NCBI GenBank assembly: GCA_016098155.1
Contig: JAAAJB010000129.1
Span: forward strand, 418-56,841
Direction: 5' to 3'
Source: Actinomortierella ambigua
Taxonomy: Eukaryota > Mortierellomycota > Mortierellomycetes > Mortierellales > Mortierellaceae
Length of the DNA stretch: 56,424 nucleotides
Shown: in pieces, positions 35,061-46,617 of the stretch
Layout of the letters: each line of letters begins with the position of its first letter
Position numbering within the stretch: the stretch's first letter is position 1
Notes under the pieces: model-generated
What the model saw: the letters and a program-made list of their open reading frames with translations, nothing else
What the model was told of the DNA's origin: nothing
Database searches by the model: none
Translations under genes and position numbers: made by a program

Positions 35061-36672
35061 AAATAAGGGGAATGGGCTATGTAGGGGGGGGGTGAGGGTG
35101 ATATGAATCTATTTCGGGTCAACATGCCGCGAAGAATAATAGCACCACCGAAATCTTTTTTTTTCATTTCTCATTCTCAGGAAAGGTGTAACATGGAGCC
35201 GATGGTTGGACCTTCGGCAATTTTTTTGGGTTTTTTAGATTGTTGGGAAGGGAGAGTAAGAGAGAAAGAGAGAGAGTAAGAGAGAGAGCAGGGCTCTTTG
35301 GCGCCCCTCCCTTCTCCATGTGTACCCAGCAGCAGCAGTGCCAAGCGACCTTGCATCCAGCATCCAGCCAGTCACCAACCAGCCAACCATCCGAGGGATA
35401 AGTGGTGCTCTTTATCCATCAAAAATCTTGTCCACTCACGCAAACCTTCTTTTTGTTCTTGACAAGGAAATATAGGATGATGCGATGCGGGCATGGCTTG
35501 GCTTGCACTGCTAAACCCCTCAAGAGCAATAACAACCATCCATCCACATCTTTGTTGGCTGCTGGCGTCTGGGAAAACAAAAAAAAACTTACAGCAGTCG
35601 ATGCTGAACAAAAACAAAAATTTTCCCTGCAATCTTTCTAGCTGCATTCACTTTACTGTTTGGTCTGGGCCATGTTTGGACTACAATAGAGTGTACAAAA
35701 AACAAGTCGTTCGTTCAACTGAATATCCACATGCTCTCTGGGCCACGGGTTGGCCAATATGAACCAATCGCAAATTTTTTTGGCTGCGACATGGCCTTCC
35801 AGATAGACTTGTTTGCCGAGAAAGAGAAGAAGAAAAAAAAAAACTCACTGCTGCTCTTTGCCAATTGACTTCGCAGTTTGCCCTGCCTATGGTTCGTGCT
35901 ACAAACAAATCGCATGGCAAGAAGAGTATATATCCATCTTTTTTTTTTTTTGCACTCGCTGTGGCAGTCCCACCCTGTTCGTGCCACACGCCCAGGGATG
36001 TGCAGTTGTAGATGAATCAAGTATTTTGGTTGTGTTATCATCGTCAACCCTTGCTCAGTTCAGTGCAACATATCTCAGCCTTCTGCAATCTCCTGGTCTC
36101 TGCTGCTTGCTTGGAGAAAAGAAAGAAAGAAGAGAGAGAGAGAGATGTAAGATAATCCTCACCTCATCAATGACACAATCAATGCAGACGAGCCGCCAAA
36201 TTGGGTTTTTTCCCTGCCTTCCTTTTCATTCGCGCTGTTGTTGTTTGAACCATCCAAAACAACAAGAGGTTGTTCATATGCATTGTTCCAAGCAAGAGGA
36301 GCCACCTCCACCTTGCTCAGGTGGACAAGGGTCCTCTCCTCTCCTCACACGATAACATTGTGTCGCTCATCCTCTTCCCTTTCCCTCTTCCTCCCCTCTT
36401 TTCCGCTACTGCGCCTCTCGGAATTGGCTGGCTGAATGTCCTACAAGGGAAAAAACAACAAGACGCGCCCTCGAGAGCAGCTTTCCCATACCGACCGGGG
36501 AAAAAAAACGACATACAAGAGGATTGATGCCCCTGTGTCCCCCCTTCTCTCATCCTCTCTCTCTCTTTTCTGTCCCTCTCTCCCCCTCTCTCCTTTCCTC
36601 CGAATGATTCACAAGAGAGGGAAAGAGAGGGGGGCAAAGGACAAGAGCGAATGAGATAGGGTTAACCTTGTG

Positions 36673-36701
36673 TGTTTGTTTGTTTGTTTGCCTGTTTGTT
36701 T
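36673..36701. repeat. GTTT microsatellite
   Basis: GTTT units with a single CCTG interruption in the gene-poor region. Confidence 0.85.
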
Positions 36702-39700
36702 GGCGTTTGAGATTTGTGTGCACCTCGCTTGGCTCTCCACGATTTTTGGTCTGGACCTCTATAATAGTGGTGTGTATATATCTCTTAAGGCTGGTTTTCC
36801 TATAGTGGTCCGGTCCAATCGGCGGTTTTCTTTCCTCTCATTGTCTCTCCCTCTCTCTCTTTCTCTTGATGTCAAGTGTCACTTTGCTGCAATCATGAAT
36901 GCATTGGAAAAAAAAACACCCCTCCCTTGTTTCTTTCCTCTTCCCATCACATTTTTGTCATTGAGATGCACTAAAAAAGAATGTATGAACGTGCAGCCAT
37001 TTATTTGTGTTTTGAATGGAGTGGTCAAGGCAACTTGTGTCTTCTTCGTGTAGTAGGGGGACCACAGTACGCAATGGAGTAGTCAAGTCAACAACCTCGT
37101 CAGACTCCTTGCGGAGATTTTCGATCCGTCCCCTCGATTCCTTGACACGTTTTGAAGGCGCATTGTGTCCGCTTCAGTACCTCCCTTCCCCATCTCTTCG
37201 CAGCCCCCCCTACCCCCTTTTCTCCGTTCGTCATAGCACAGTACATGTACGCTCCACACTTCTGCCCACGGAACGCCGGAGCGGGAGTTGGCTGCCTGTC
37301 CGTCTGTCTATGCATTGCTGTACGTTCAAACCTCCTTTTTTTTGGGCCTCTATTCCTAAGGGACAGGGAATGTACTTTGTGAACAACAGCAAATGCGACA
37401 CTCGCCATGGAGCTTTTTTCTCAAGGCCTCCCTTCTATGGGTCGATTCACACACAGTCTGTATAAAGTCGACTTTAGCCTCCTTTTTTATCCGCAGCCTC
37501 CTTTTATCCGCCGCCTCAATCACTAGGTGATAAAGACGCGGTCCACCTGACTTTTTTTTATTATTATTATTGTAGGAGACCAAAGAGCGCCCACGCGTTC
37601 CAACCCTTCTTTCTTTCTTTCCTTCCATCCCTTTCCTCCTCTTCTCCGCGCATTGGTCGCTTTCTCGCTGACATATCCTGCCTGTCCTTGGACCCTTTGT
37701 CTTTCCTTTTCTTTTTTGGCTATGATCGAGTCGATCCCAACGTGTGGTCCTCCTCAAAGTAACCATTGCTGCCCTCCCTCTTTTTTTTTTCCCTGCAGCT
37801 GAATTGTGTACGTTTGAGAGTGACACAGCTGGCACACAATGCTGCATGCAGCAACATACAAAAAAAAAGTGCAGCAGTGCATGTAGACAATTACAGTATT
37901 GTATATTTCTTATCCAACTTGCCCACCTTCTTTCTTCTTGTCTTGTCTCCTGTTTTTTTTTCCTACTCTTCCTCCATCCCCCCCCCTAACAACAACCAAC
38001 GAATCCAACGAGGGAAGAAAAAGAAGAACACAAACGACAGCACTTCAAAACCAAAACAAACCCAAACAATAGGGGCAGCTGACTTGCTTGGGAAAAAAAA
38101 TGAAAGAAAGAGACAAGGCGATCGTGTCCCACATTGCGTGTTTGTTGTTCTCTTGTAACAACAGTAACAGCAACCAACAGCAACAGCAGCAGCAGTGCAA
38201 CCCAACCAATACACCTCATGCAAAATATCCGCTTTAAACTTTTACCGTTGGAGTTGGTACGTAGCAAAGCGAGACCGATTGGGGGAGGGGACACCAAAAA
38301 AATGCAAAGAGGTTCATCCTTCACCTAATCCTTGAACCTACGCAATCCAATAAGAAATTTATCCTTTGGACTTGCGAACGCGTCTTCGATCAGAGGTGAT
38401 CGACACCATGTTGTTGTTATTATTGTTGTTGTTGTTATTGCATGGCTGGTGGTTTTTTTTATTATTTCTTACATATTCTGGTACGTGGTTGGAGAATATA
38501 ATAGCAATTTGATCCATGCAGCCATGTCAGGAAAAGAATGGAAAAAAGGAAGATGAAGAGTGAGGTAAGAGACTACTAGTAGCTGGTCTGTCCCCAAAAC
38601 TTCGCCCAATTTCAAGATCCATTCACACCAAATGTTTTTTTTTGTTCTCGTCCTCTCTTTGTTCAATTAACTTTGTTTTTCTTTTCCAGTCCAATGTTTG
38701 ATTTGCAGGGCTGAGAGTAAGCAATATTGATTTATTTTTTCCCAGTGAGTTGAGGGAACAAGAATGAAGCGACATTGAACCATGATGTTGACTGAGGGTG
38801 AGAGGGGGGGGGGTGCAAGAACAAGACTAGTCTCTACCCATGCGAATTTACACAGCAATTATTTTTTTTCTTGACGTTTCTATCCCTACACTCGAGTGGC
38901 AGTGTTGGAAGAGAAGATTGCATCCCGTCGTTTCCAACTGTCACGCAATGGCGCCATTCGACTCAATTTCCTACCTGTTGCCTTTCTACTCGAGAGAGGG
39001 GGGGTTTTTTTTGAAATGAACTCTTGTGTTTTTCTTGCAATCAAAACAAACAATAAAGCCTACCGACGGGGTGAAAAGAGCGATTGCAACCTTCCTCCTT
39101 GTGGTGGTGGGAGAGGTTTTATGTCGAGGGAAAGAACAGCGGTATTTGTCAGACCATTGGTCGGATTTTATTTCTCCTATTGACCTATCGAGAGCCAAGC
39201 CAACTCTCACAGACGAACAACATTCATCACAGCACACAGCAAGAGAAAAGAGCGGAACGAGCAAAGAGCGAGAGAGAGAAACAATTTCTCGGCTTTTGGA
39301 GTGATACACATTAACATTGCACAAAATTTGTCATTCACCAATGTCAGCCCCGCCCCACCTTCCGAGGAAGAAGCGAACGATGGGAACACAAGCCAAGAGC
39401 CAGCTGAAAGAGAGAGAGAGAGAGAGATGTGGTGTTTGATGAGAAAAAAGAGAAGGGTCGAGAAAGACAAACACATCAAAACAAATATTGAAGCAGATGG
39501 GTCGAAAAAACACACACACACACACATCCAGCACACGCATACACAAAGAAAACCACCTTTGTGTGCACCAGCAGGGTCCTCGCCCAAGCAGTCAATCCAC
39601 CACCATGGCCTAGGCTTAGGCTTTCAGGAGTTGGGAGGTCAAGAGGGGGCCCGAGGATGGAAGGAAAGGATTCTTCCGGAGGCTGTGGCACAAACCGATT

Positions 39701-40761
39701 TTTGCAATTGTAAAAGAGATTATCTTTGTTAGAACCCGCCCACGCAACCAACTACGTAAACCCACCCCACCCTTCCCATCTAGCTAGTTTGTGTGAAAGG
39801 CTCCCCTAGGTTTCGCTAGAATTGGGACAGGTGTCAGTTTTCCTTTGTGGGAAACAACATCTTAGTGTCGGGAAAAAGATTTTTTTTTTTTTGAGCCAAC
39901 TACTCTCTTCTCCGCAGTCTGCCCCTGTTGCTGCTGGGGATACCAACACCTTGTTGCTGGGAAGAAGAAGAGGGGATGGCCGAGGGGGGCTGTAGTTTTG
40001 TACTGTACTTTACGTAGTCAGTTTTGCGAGCGAGACAAGCCCTCTTGTAGTCTAGTAGTACCTGTGCGTGAGACAACGTTTTCATGGACTACCCACCCCC
40101 CTCTTTCTTTCTCCAACTTCAAAAAGCTCCGCTTTTGGATAAAAGAAGGTACATTGGTTGGTGGCAAGTCGACAAAAGGGGAAATAGAACACATCCAACA
40201 CCGTGCCTAGAACGTCAGTTTGGCATGCGAGTTTAAAAAACACATATCCTTTTGAGCGTACTATGGGGTAATTGTTGTACGTAGTACGTCTAGTGTTCAG
40301 TTGATAGTAGTACGGATGCTAGAAATGGCAGAGGGTCCCCCCGTCCCCTTGCGTTTTATATCAATCCTTCATGATCTTTTTTTATTAGGGCGAAACGTTC
40401 GCAAGTACAATACCAAATGACAAAAAAGTGCGAGTCGTGGTAGTAAGGTGTACTCATTCGTATCTGGTTCTTTTTCATTTCTTTTGTTTTTTTTTTTGGT
40501 GGTTTCGCCTACAAATTGATATCCAAGACGGAAATGAGAAGAGAAAACAGGAGAAGAGAGACAGGGTAACAACAGTCGGAGTAAAAGTTATTGGGTGTTG
40601 GGTAGTGTGGGCTAGGGGCACATAAGGCCGAAAGGTAAAAAAGGTTGCGGAGTACTTCCTGCTGGTTACAGTTTCCTGACCATCAAAATCATGGAACCTG
40701 CTCATGAGAAACTTGTTGCAATCATCACAATCTTCAGCGTCACTTTGAACGTAGTATTCCT

Positions 40762-40795
40762 AGTACTAAGTAGTACAACTGTAGTTCTTAGTACT
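40762..40795. repeat. Inverted repeat in a TAGTAC-rich segment
   Basis: AGTACTAAG at 40762-40770 is exactly complementary to CTTAGTACT at 40787-40795, leaving a 16-base loop. The surroundings (about 39990-40800) repeat TAGTAC, GTACGTAGTAC and ACTGTAC words. Confidence 0.75.
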
Positions 40796-41055
40796 GTACC
40801 TTGAACATGTGGTTGTTCTGTTGTACACTTTGGTTTCAAGCTCTCTCTCTCTCTCTGTCGCTTCTTTTTACTGTAGCTTCTTCTTTGATGCTCCTTTCCC
40901 AACGTACATTCGTCGGTAACGTGGAGAGCCAGGGGACTGGAACACGACGTACATGATGCTGGAAATGAAAAAAAAAAGTTACCTTGAGCATTTTGGTAGT
41001 TCTGCTCCTCACAGGAGCTACACTGACGACATTGGTTTGATTACGAGCAAATCAA

Positions 41056-41112
41056 GAGAAAAAGAAAAAAAAAAAAAAAAAAAAAAAGAAAAAGAAAAAG
41101 AAAAAGAAAAAG
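41056..41112. repeat. A-rich GAAAAA tract
   Basis: A long A homopolymer followed by GAAAAA units, just downstream of the kinase 3' end; a triplet TAC/TAT-rich stretch follows at about 41140-41187. Confidence 0.9.
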
Positions 41113-41197
41113 CTGGCTCACAAAGTGTACTGTGAACGACTACTACTGCTGCTATTACTACCAACTATTAACTATTACTACTAATAACAGAAAAAAC

Positions 41198-44100
41198 TTA
41201 TTGCTCCCACATCGTTGTACGTCCTGTGACCACCCATGGATCGTACTTTAGGCTCCGCGCACGAGGCCGTCTAGACCCAATGATCTGGAGGAGCTGACGT
41301 ACGACCCGTTTCGCCTCGTCTGATGCTGCGCTGACACCCTTCATCGCAGGAACCGTCCGGCCTCGGGGAATGTCTGCAGCGGGTGCAACGGACGTGGATG
41401 GGCGTAGCGGAGGAGGAGGAGCAGGGGGTGGTGGTGTTGGTGATGTTGGTGGAGATGACTCGGATGTTAATATGGATGAGATGGATGTTGTCGGTATATG
41501 GGTGGCCGAAGACTCGGCAGAGCTATGAGAACCATTGGTAGTCTTTTCATGGTCTGTTGCTGTTGATGTTGACGATGCTGATGATGTTGTTGCTATTGTG
41601 GCAGTGGTGGTGGAGGTATTGGTGGCTGCTGGTGTTGGGATGGACGGGTGGAACGCTGCCTCGGCTTCTCGTAGGATCTCGTTCTTGAGCGAGCTATGGC
41701 CGGTGGTGGCGGTGGTGGTGGCGGTGGCTGCTGCTATGGCGGCGTGGGCCGAGGCTTCCTTATGGTGTGGAGGATGCAACAGGACCTTCTCGCCCGGGAA
41801 CCCAAAGTCGGCCGTGGCAATCATGTGCAGGAACGTCTTGCGGCCGATACTGGCATTCTGGTTGAAGGGCAGGAACCCGACCAAAAGCGCATATAGGATG
41901 ACACCCAATGACCAGATATCTGCCTCGCGCCCATCATAGGGCTGTCCAAGGATGATCTCGGGCGCAGCATAGTCTTCCGAGCCACAGCGTGTCGTCAGCA
42001 GAGGCGAGTCCTCCTCAATCACACGCGCCAATCCAAAGTCCGTTAGCTTGATGATGGGACGGAGCGGCGTTGCTGCGCGTGGGACAAGAACTACATCTAT
42101 ATTTGGGATGAAACGAGTGAAAAAAGCGATAGGGTATTGCTGTATTGTGTGAGTAGTTGGGTTCTGCTTATTTTGCTCTCCTCTTGTATGAACCACTGTT
42201 GTTGTCATCGTGACCACCCTTGGGCTGTGGAGAGATACAGAGCGAGCGAGCGAGGGAGAACAAGAGAGATCCGAAAAATCGCGTAGATGTAAATAGCCGA
42301 CACTTCTTTTGTGCTACGCTACCACATGTACCGGCATGTACCGACATGCGGTGAGCATTCGCTCTCTATCGTGTTTCCCACAGTTCCCACTGTGGTTCCG
42401 GGAGTATGTGGAAAAAGCAACTACGAAAAATCCATCTGCTCACTGCACGCCCATCAAGCTGTGTCAAACACTTTTGGTCGAGAGCCATCGAGAAGGTGAG
42501 GGGTGGGGTTTGGATGAAGCTGGTTGGTCTCTCTCGCTCTCTCTCCTCTCTACTCTCGAATCAATGTGAATGACCGCAAGGACAACACTCCAAACTTTAA
42601 AAAAAAATTCAGGTCTGGCATCCGATCAAGATTCACAATGGGGGCAGGATAGGGGGGAACGATAGTTTTGAATTTTGGGTTCCTGCATAACCCACCACTC
42701 AAAAGAGCATTTGCCTAGGTTGTTTCCCACGAGTCCATATTTTTTTTTTGTTTTTTTCCCTCCACTCATAGTCGACTCCACTAACAAATAGGATGACGCC
42801 CTCCAATTTCCCCAAAGCCCACAAGGCAGACTTACTCTCCAGTTTCAAGTCTCGATGGACAACGTTACGCGCATGCAAGTAGTCGACCGCTGTTCATTCC
42901 AGGAGAGAAAGAGAAAGAGAGAGAGGGGGGAAAGAGAGACGGGGAGAGAGGGAGAGAGATAGAGAAGGGATAGAGAAGGGAGCATAGATCATTGCAAGTC
43001 GGGTTAGTTCTCCGTTTTGTCCAACGTTTTCCTTTCCTTTTTTGTGGATGTTTCGCAAAAAAAACCAACATACCATCGACAATCTGGCTAAAGATGCACT
43101 GAAGGTCGAGCTCGGAGGCTCGGACTCGATTGTTGATCACGTATTCAAACAGCTCCCCGCCCGGTGCATAGTCAAGCACAATACATGTCTGGATCGAAGT
43201 CTCAACCATCCCTCGGAAGCCAATGATGTTGATATGGTGGATTGACTGTTTTTTAGCGAAAGTGCGAAGTGCCGCGCGCGCGCCCACCGAAGAGGTATAT
43301 AAAAATAGAAGGAGAAACGCGCGCGTGGGCAAAGTGGGGAGGAGTGGGAGGGGGGTGGGTTTCGTTAAAATAAACTCGAGTCGGAAAGTCATTTCTAAAT
43401 TGTTGTACAAATACGTGACATGTTGGGTTCATGATATTTTTTTTCTCCTTCTGTTGTCCTTTCTTTTTTTCTTTCTTTTACCTGGAGGAGTTCCGATTCG
43501 CGTCGGACAGAGACACCCAGTCGGTCTGAAGACTGAACCACGGCGCGGCTCATGACCTTGATGGCAACTTGCTCGCCCGAACGGGTGTCCACGGCAAGCT
43601 TGACCTCGGAGAAGCTGCCGTGTCCAATGCTGTGGATCAGTTTGTATGGGCCCACTGTGTTCTTCAGGCCCGGGTAGATCTTGCCAGCTGGCGAAGAAGG
43701 GCCATGGGGGACGACGATGGAGGACACGCTGTTTTTGCGCACAGCAGACTCGCTGGTTGGATGGGAATACGAGGAGGAAGAGGAGGTGGAGGTGGAGGTG
43801 GTGGGTGTGGTCATGGACGGCGGTGGCACCACCGCCATTGGATCATAGGCGAGGGTATCAGCAGTGACTGCAGCAGCAGCAGCAGCAGCAAAGGATGATG
43901 ATCTCTCATTGGGGTAGTTGGGTGTTGCTCCTCCTCCTCCTCCTCCTCCTATGCTCCTCCCTCCCCCTGCAATGGGTGATAACGGAGGCGATGACGATTC
44001 GAGAATGGGCTTGATGGGCGGATGAGAGGCTATCCAAGAGCTAAATAGCTTTTGCTTGCTGTCGAGCGAGCCATCTCTCAGCGACGAGGCCAGGTTGGGA

Positions 44101-45107
44101 CGGGGCAAAGGTGACGGTAGGTTGGAACATAGGTTGGATTGGGAGTTGGACGGGGTCAATGAAGGGGAAGCAGACCTTGTCGCCGCAGGTGACGCCGTAG
44201 AGGTCAGGGAGTAGGGTCGTGCTGTTGCTATTGATAGTGTTGTTGTTGTTGTTGTTGTTGTGGCACAAGATGAAGTGGAGGTAGAGGTGGTAGTTGGGTG
44301 AGAGCCATCGCCTCCGCCTCCGCCTCCTGTGCCACTTCCAACTGCTGCTGACGGGCTGTCTACAAGGTGGGCCAAGTCAAAAGGCGTAGTCGGGATTCCC
44401 GATGCAGCGGTTGACCCAAATGCCCTTGTCATGAAGGGTGGAGAGGTATCGGACGTTGAGTAGCGAGAGGAAGAGATTGAAGGTGAATAGGATGAGATGA
44501 GGCCATTGGCGTCAGGCGATCGTGCAAAGAGGTCGTTGCCAAGCGCGTTGGAATGAAATTGAGAGTATGACTGTGTGCGGTGGTGGGAAAGATGGGCGGC
44601 CAGTCCGCCTCCTCCTCCTGTGTGGGTGACCACACCGAGCCGCGGTGGTCGTCGTGGTAATGGATGGTGGTCGTCTTGAACTCTTGAAGGAGGTGAATCG
44701 TATGTGTTTGTGGTGATGGTGGTGGTGGTAGGTGCCGCTGCCAAAGTGGCTGTGGGAGTTCCAGGTAGCGTATCGGAAACAGACTCTGGAATGATGAGCG
44801 GTGTTGGAGGATCCCGAAGAGCCACTCTCGATCGTGTGGGCGGCGACGAAGCAGAGGGCGACACCATGGGTGCCAGGCGCGGCGGAGGCTTTGGTGTTGG
44901 GGTGGAGAAGGAAAAGAAGTCGTCCCAGCCAGAGGTCGGAGGCGTTGTAGGCTCGCTGCTGCTGTCCGTGTTGTGGTGATGGTCGTCGTCTGGAGACGAC
45001 TTTAGAGGCAGCAGGAGAGGAGAGGCCGTCGACTGCAGGGAAGGCTGCAGCCTTCCAAGGGGACTATAGACAGGGTCGTCCTTGTCTGTGGCGGGAGTTG
45101 ACGACAT
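41198..45107 (-). CDS. CAMK-like serine/threonine protein kinase
   Basis: Exons 45107-43482, 43245-43074, 42889-42836 and 42096-41198 give 916 residues. Residues 1-480 are disordered and Ser/Thr/Pro-rich. The kinase domain has the glycine loop GHGSFSEVK (495-503), VAIK (Lys517), [30 protein letters not shown] (Asp613), TDFGLARV (Asp637), [10 protein letters not shown] and [20 protein letters not shown]. All catalytic residues are present. The activation segment SEDYAAPE and LKLEN recall Snf1/Kin4-like CAMK members, but I cannot place it in a named subfamily. A Ser/Thr/Pro-rich insert of about 150 residues separates the domain's helix around GFPGEKV from its last helix [10 protein letters not shown], which ends at DPWV. 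The protein ends shortly afterwards. The 54-bp exon 3 carries the catalytic loop. Confidence 0.92.
42097..42835 (-). other. Intron 3 of the kinase gene with three CSL-type words
   Basis: This 739-bp intron lies inside the kinase gene right after the catalytic-loop exon. It holds TTCCCAC at 42375-42381, 42384-42390 and 42724-42730. The last extends to TTCCCACG, the reverse of the full CSL consensus CGTGGGAA. About 0.1 such 7-base match is expected by chance in this length on both strands. Confidence 0.6.
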
Positions 45108-46617
45108 GTTGAATGAGAATGGGAGAGGAGTATGGGTGTCAGAGAGAGTGTGTGTGTGTGTGTGTGTGGAAGAGCGAGAATGAGGGTGGTTTGGGGTGCA
45201 GGAACTCCTAGTGGGAGTGGAAGGGGTGAAAATGAATGAAGTATGAAATGAATGAAATGGAAATGGAGGGAAGGGAGGAAGGACTTGAGCTAACAAAAGG
45301 GTGGCGAGTGAGAGAGTGAGAGTGGGAGTGACAGAGAGAGAGAGAGAGAAAGTCCCTGAAAACAACAAAGGAGAAACAAAGGAAGGGGTCGGTTACTTCG
45401 CATACCGGACAACAGATGAACACGGGTCTCATGCTCCTTCCTCCACTCGCTCTTTCAAACAAAAACACATGCAACACACGCACATCGTTTCTTTTTTTCT
45501 CTCTCTCTCTCTCTCTTTCTCTCGATTCCATCCTCTTGCTGCACCGGCTGCTGGCTGGGGGTTGAATGAAGAAAATATCTCCTTCTTCTCGTCCCTGGGA
45601 TGACAGAGCTGAGTGATTTTTTTTGGGTGATTGCCGTTGGCCATGTCTCAGGTTCATTGATCGTGATCGTTCTAAAAAAGACCCTCTTTTTTAAACTGTC
45701 AAGTGTCAAGGCGGGGTAGAGAACGAGGAAGGTGGTGAGGAGGGGAAGGGCTAGCGAAGGAGGAGGAGGGGGGGGTGAGGAGAAGAGGCTCTTTGCAGGA
45801 CTGACAGACACTCTTTTTTACTTGGCGTGTCTGCCTTTTGACGGATCCAGCTGTTGGCATGCGTCCAGCCTACATAGAAGGAGCATACCAGCTGGGCCTC
45901 CTACCCCAACCTCGTCTGCGTGCCTTTCACCCCGTCCTGTATGGTGTGGTATGCGCGTGCCTTTGCGGAGTGGGGCATCTTGGGGAGTGGAGAGAGTCCG
46001 GCAAGGAGAAGGAAAAACAGGAGAGGAAGGACCTAAAAAAAAAAAAAAAAGTGGACTGTCGTCCCCCCTAACCCTCTGTCTGTCTCTGTCTCTCTCTCTC
46101 ACTCTCTCACTCTTTTGGCTGTCTCCATGCATTCTTGAATGCATCTCTCACTCTTTTGACCCGCTTCATCTCACAGTCTTTGTGTGTGTGTGTGTCATCA
46201 CTCTCTGTCATTCTCATTTACTTTCTCTCACTTTCCCCGTCTTCCGGTCACCTGGTGCCAGTTCATTCTTACATTGACGCCAAACACACGTCAACTAGCC
46301 AAAGTGGCGTCTGCTCTCTCCTTACTTTTTGCTGCATAGTGGTCACTCTTCTTTTGCACGAGGTCTTTCTCCCCTTTCCTCCTCCTTCCTCTTCCTCCTC
46401 TTCCTCCTTCTCCTTCTCGTCCTCCTTCCCGTCCTTCTCGTCCTTCCTCTTCTTCTTCTTCTTCTTCCTCCTCCTCCTCCTCCTCCCCTTCCTTCCTCGT
46501 TGACTCTCTGGCACTTTTGGTCCTCCCTCTCCTCAATAACAACACGTTCTTGCTTGGAGCAACGAGAGGCCACCACCCTCACACGCCGGCGTTGGTCGCT
46601 TCTCCACTAGGCTGCCC
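45108..46617. promoter_or_regulatory. Divergent promoter region of kinase and SMCR8 genes
   Basis: This 1.5-kb region separates divergent genes. It has a GT repeat (about 45151-45168), GA and CT tracts (about 45328-45350, 45495-45522, 46079-46111), a 16-base A run near 46034-46050 and a strongly pyrimidine-biased stretch (about 46366-46500). Confidence 0.5.
46366..46500. repeat. Long TTC/CCT polypyrimidine tract upstream of SMCR8
   Basis: About 135 bp are almost all C and T on the + strand, built of CCTCTT, TTC and CTC units with only a few G interruptions. Such tracts can form triplex or single-stranded DNA and are common in fungal promoters. Confidence 0.85.

Larger units (their letters stand above)
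30278..41197. other. 10.9-kb gene-poor region upstream of the CSL gene
   Basis: I find no conserved open frame, tRNA, rRNA or mobile element here. Open frames are short and low-complexity. The region starts with the CSL promoter and ends at the kinase 3' end. It contains many microsatellites: a CCAA repeat, a TAG repeat, a GTTT repeat, GAAAAA tracts, GA and CT tracts and A/T homopolymers. A cluster of TAGTAC words occurs at about 39990-40800. GTGRGAA words, the consensus for CSL proteins, occur at 31358, 31714, 32924, 32959 (reverse), 34140 and 39847. The region may hold CSL regulatory DNA, untranslated leader exons or noncoding transcripts. Confidence 0.5.
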
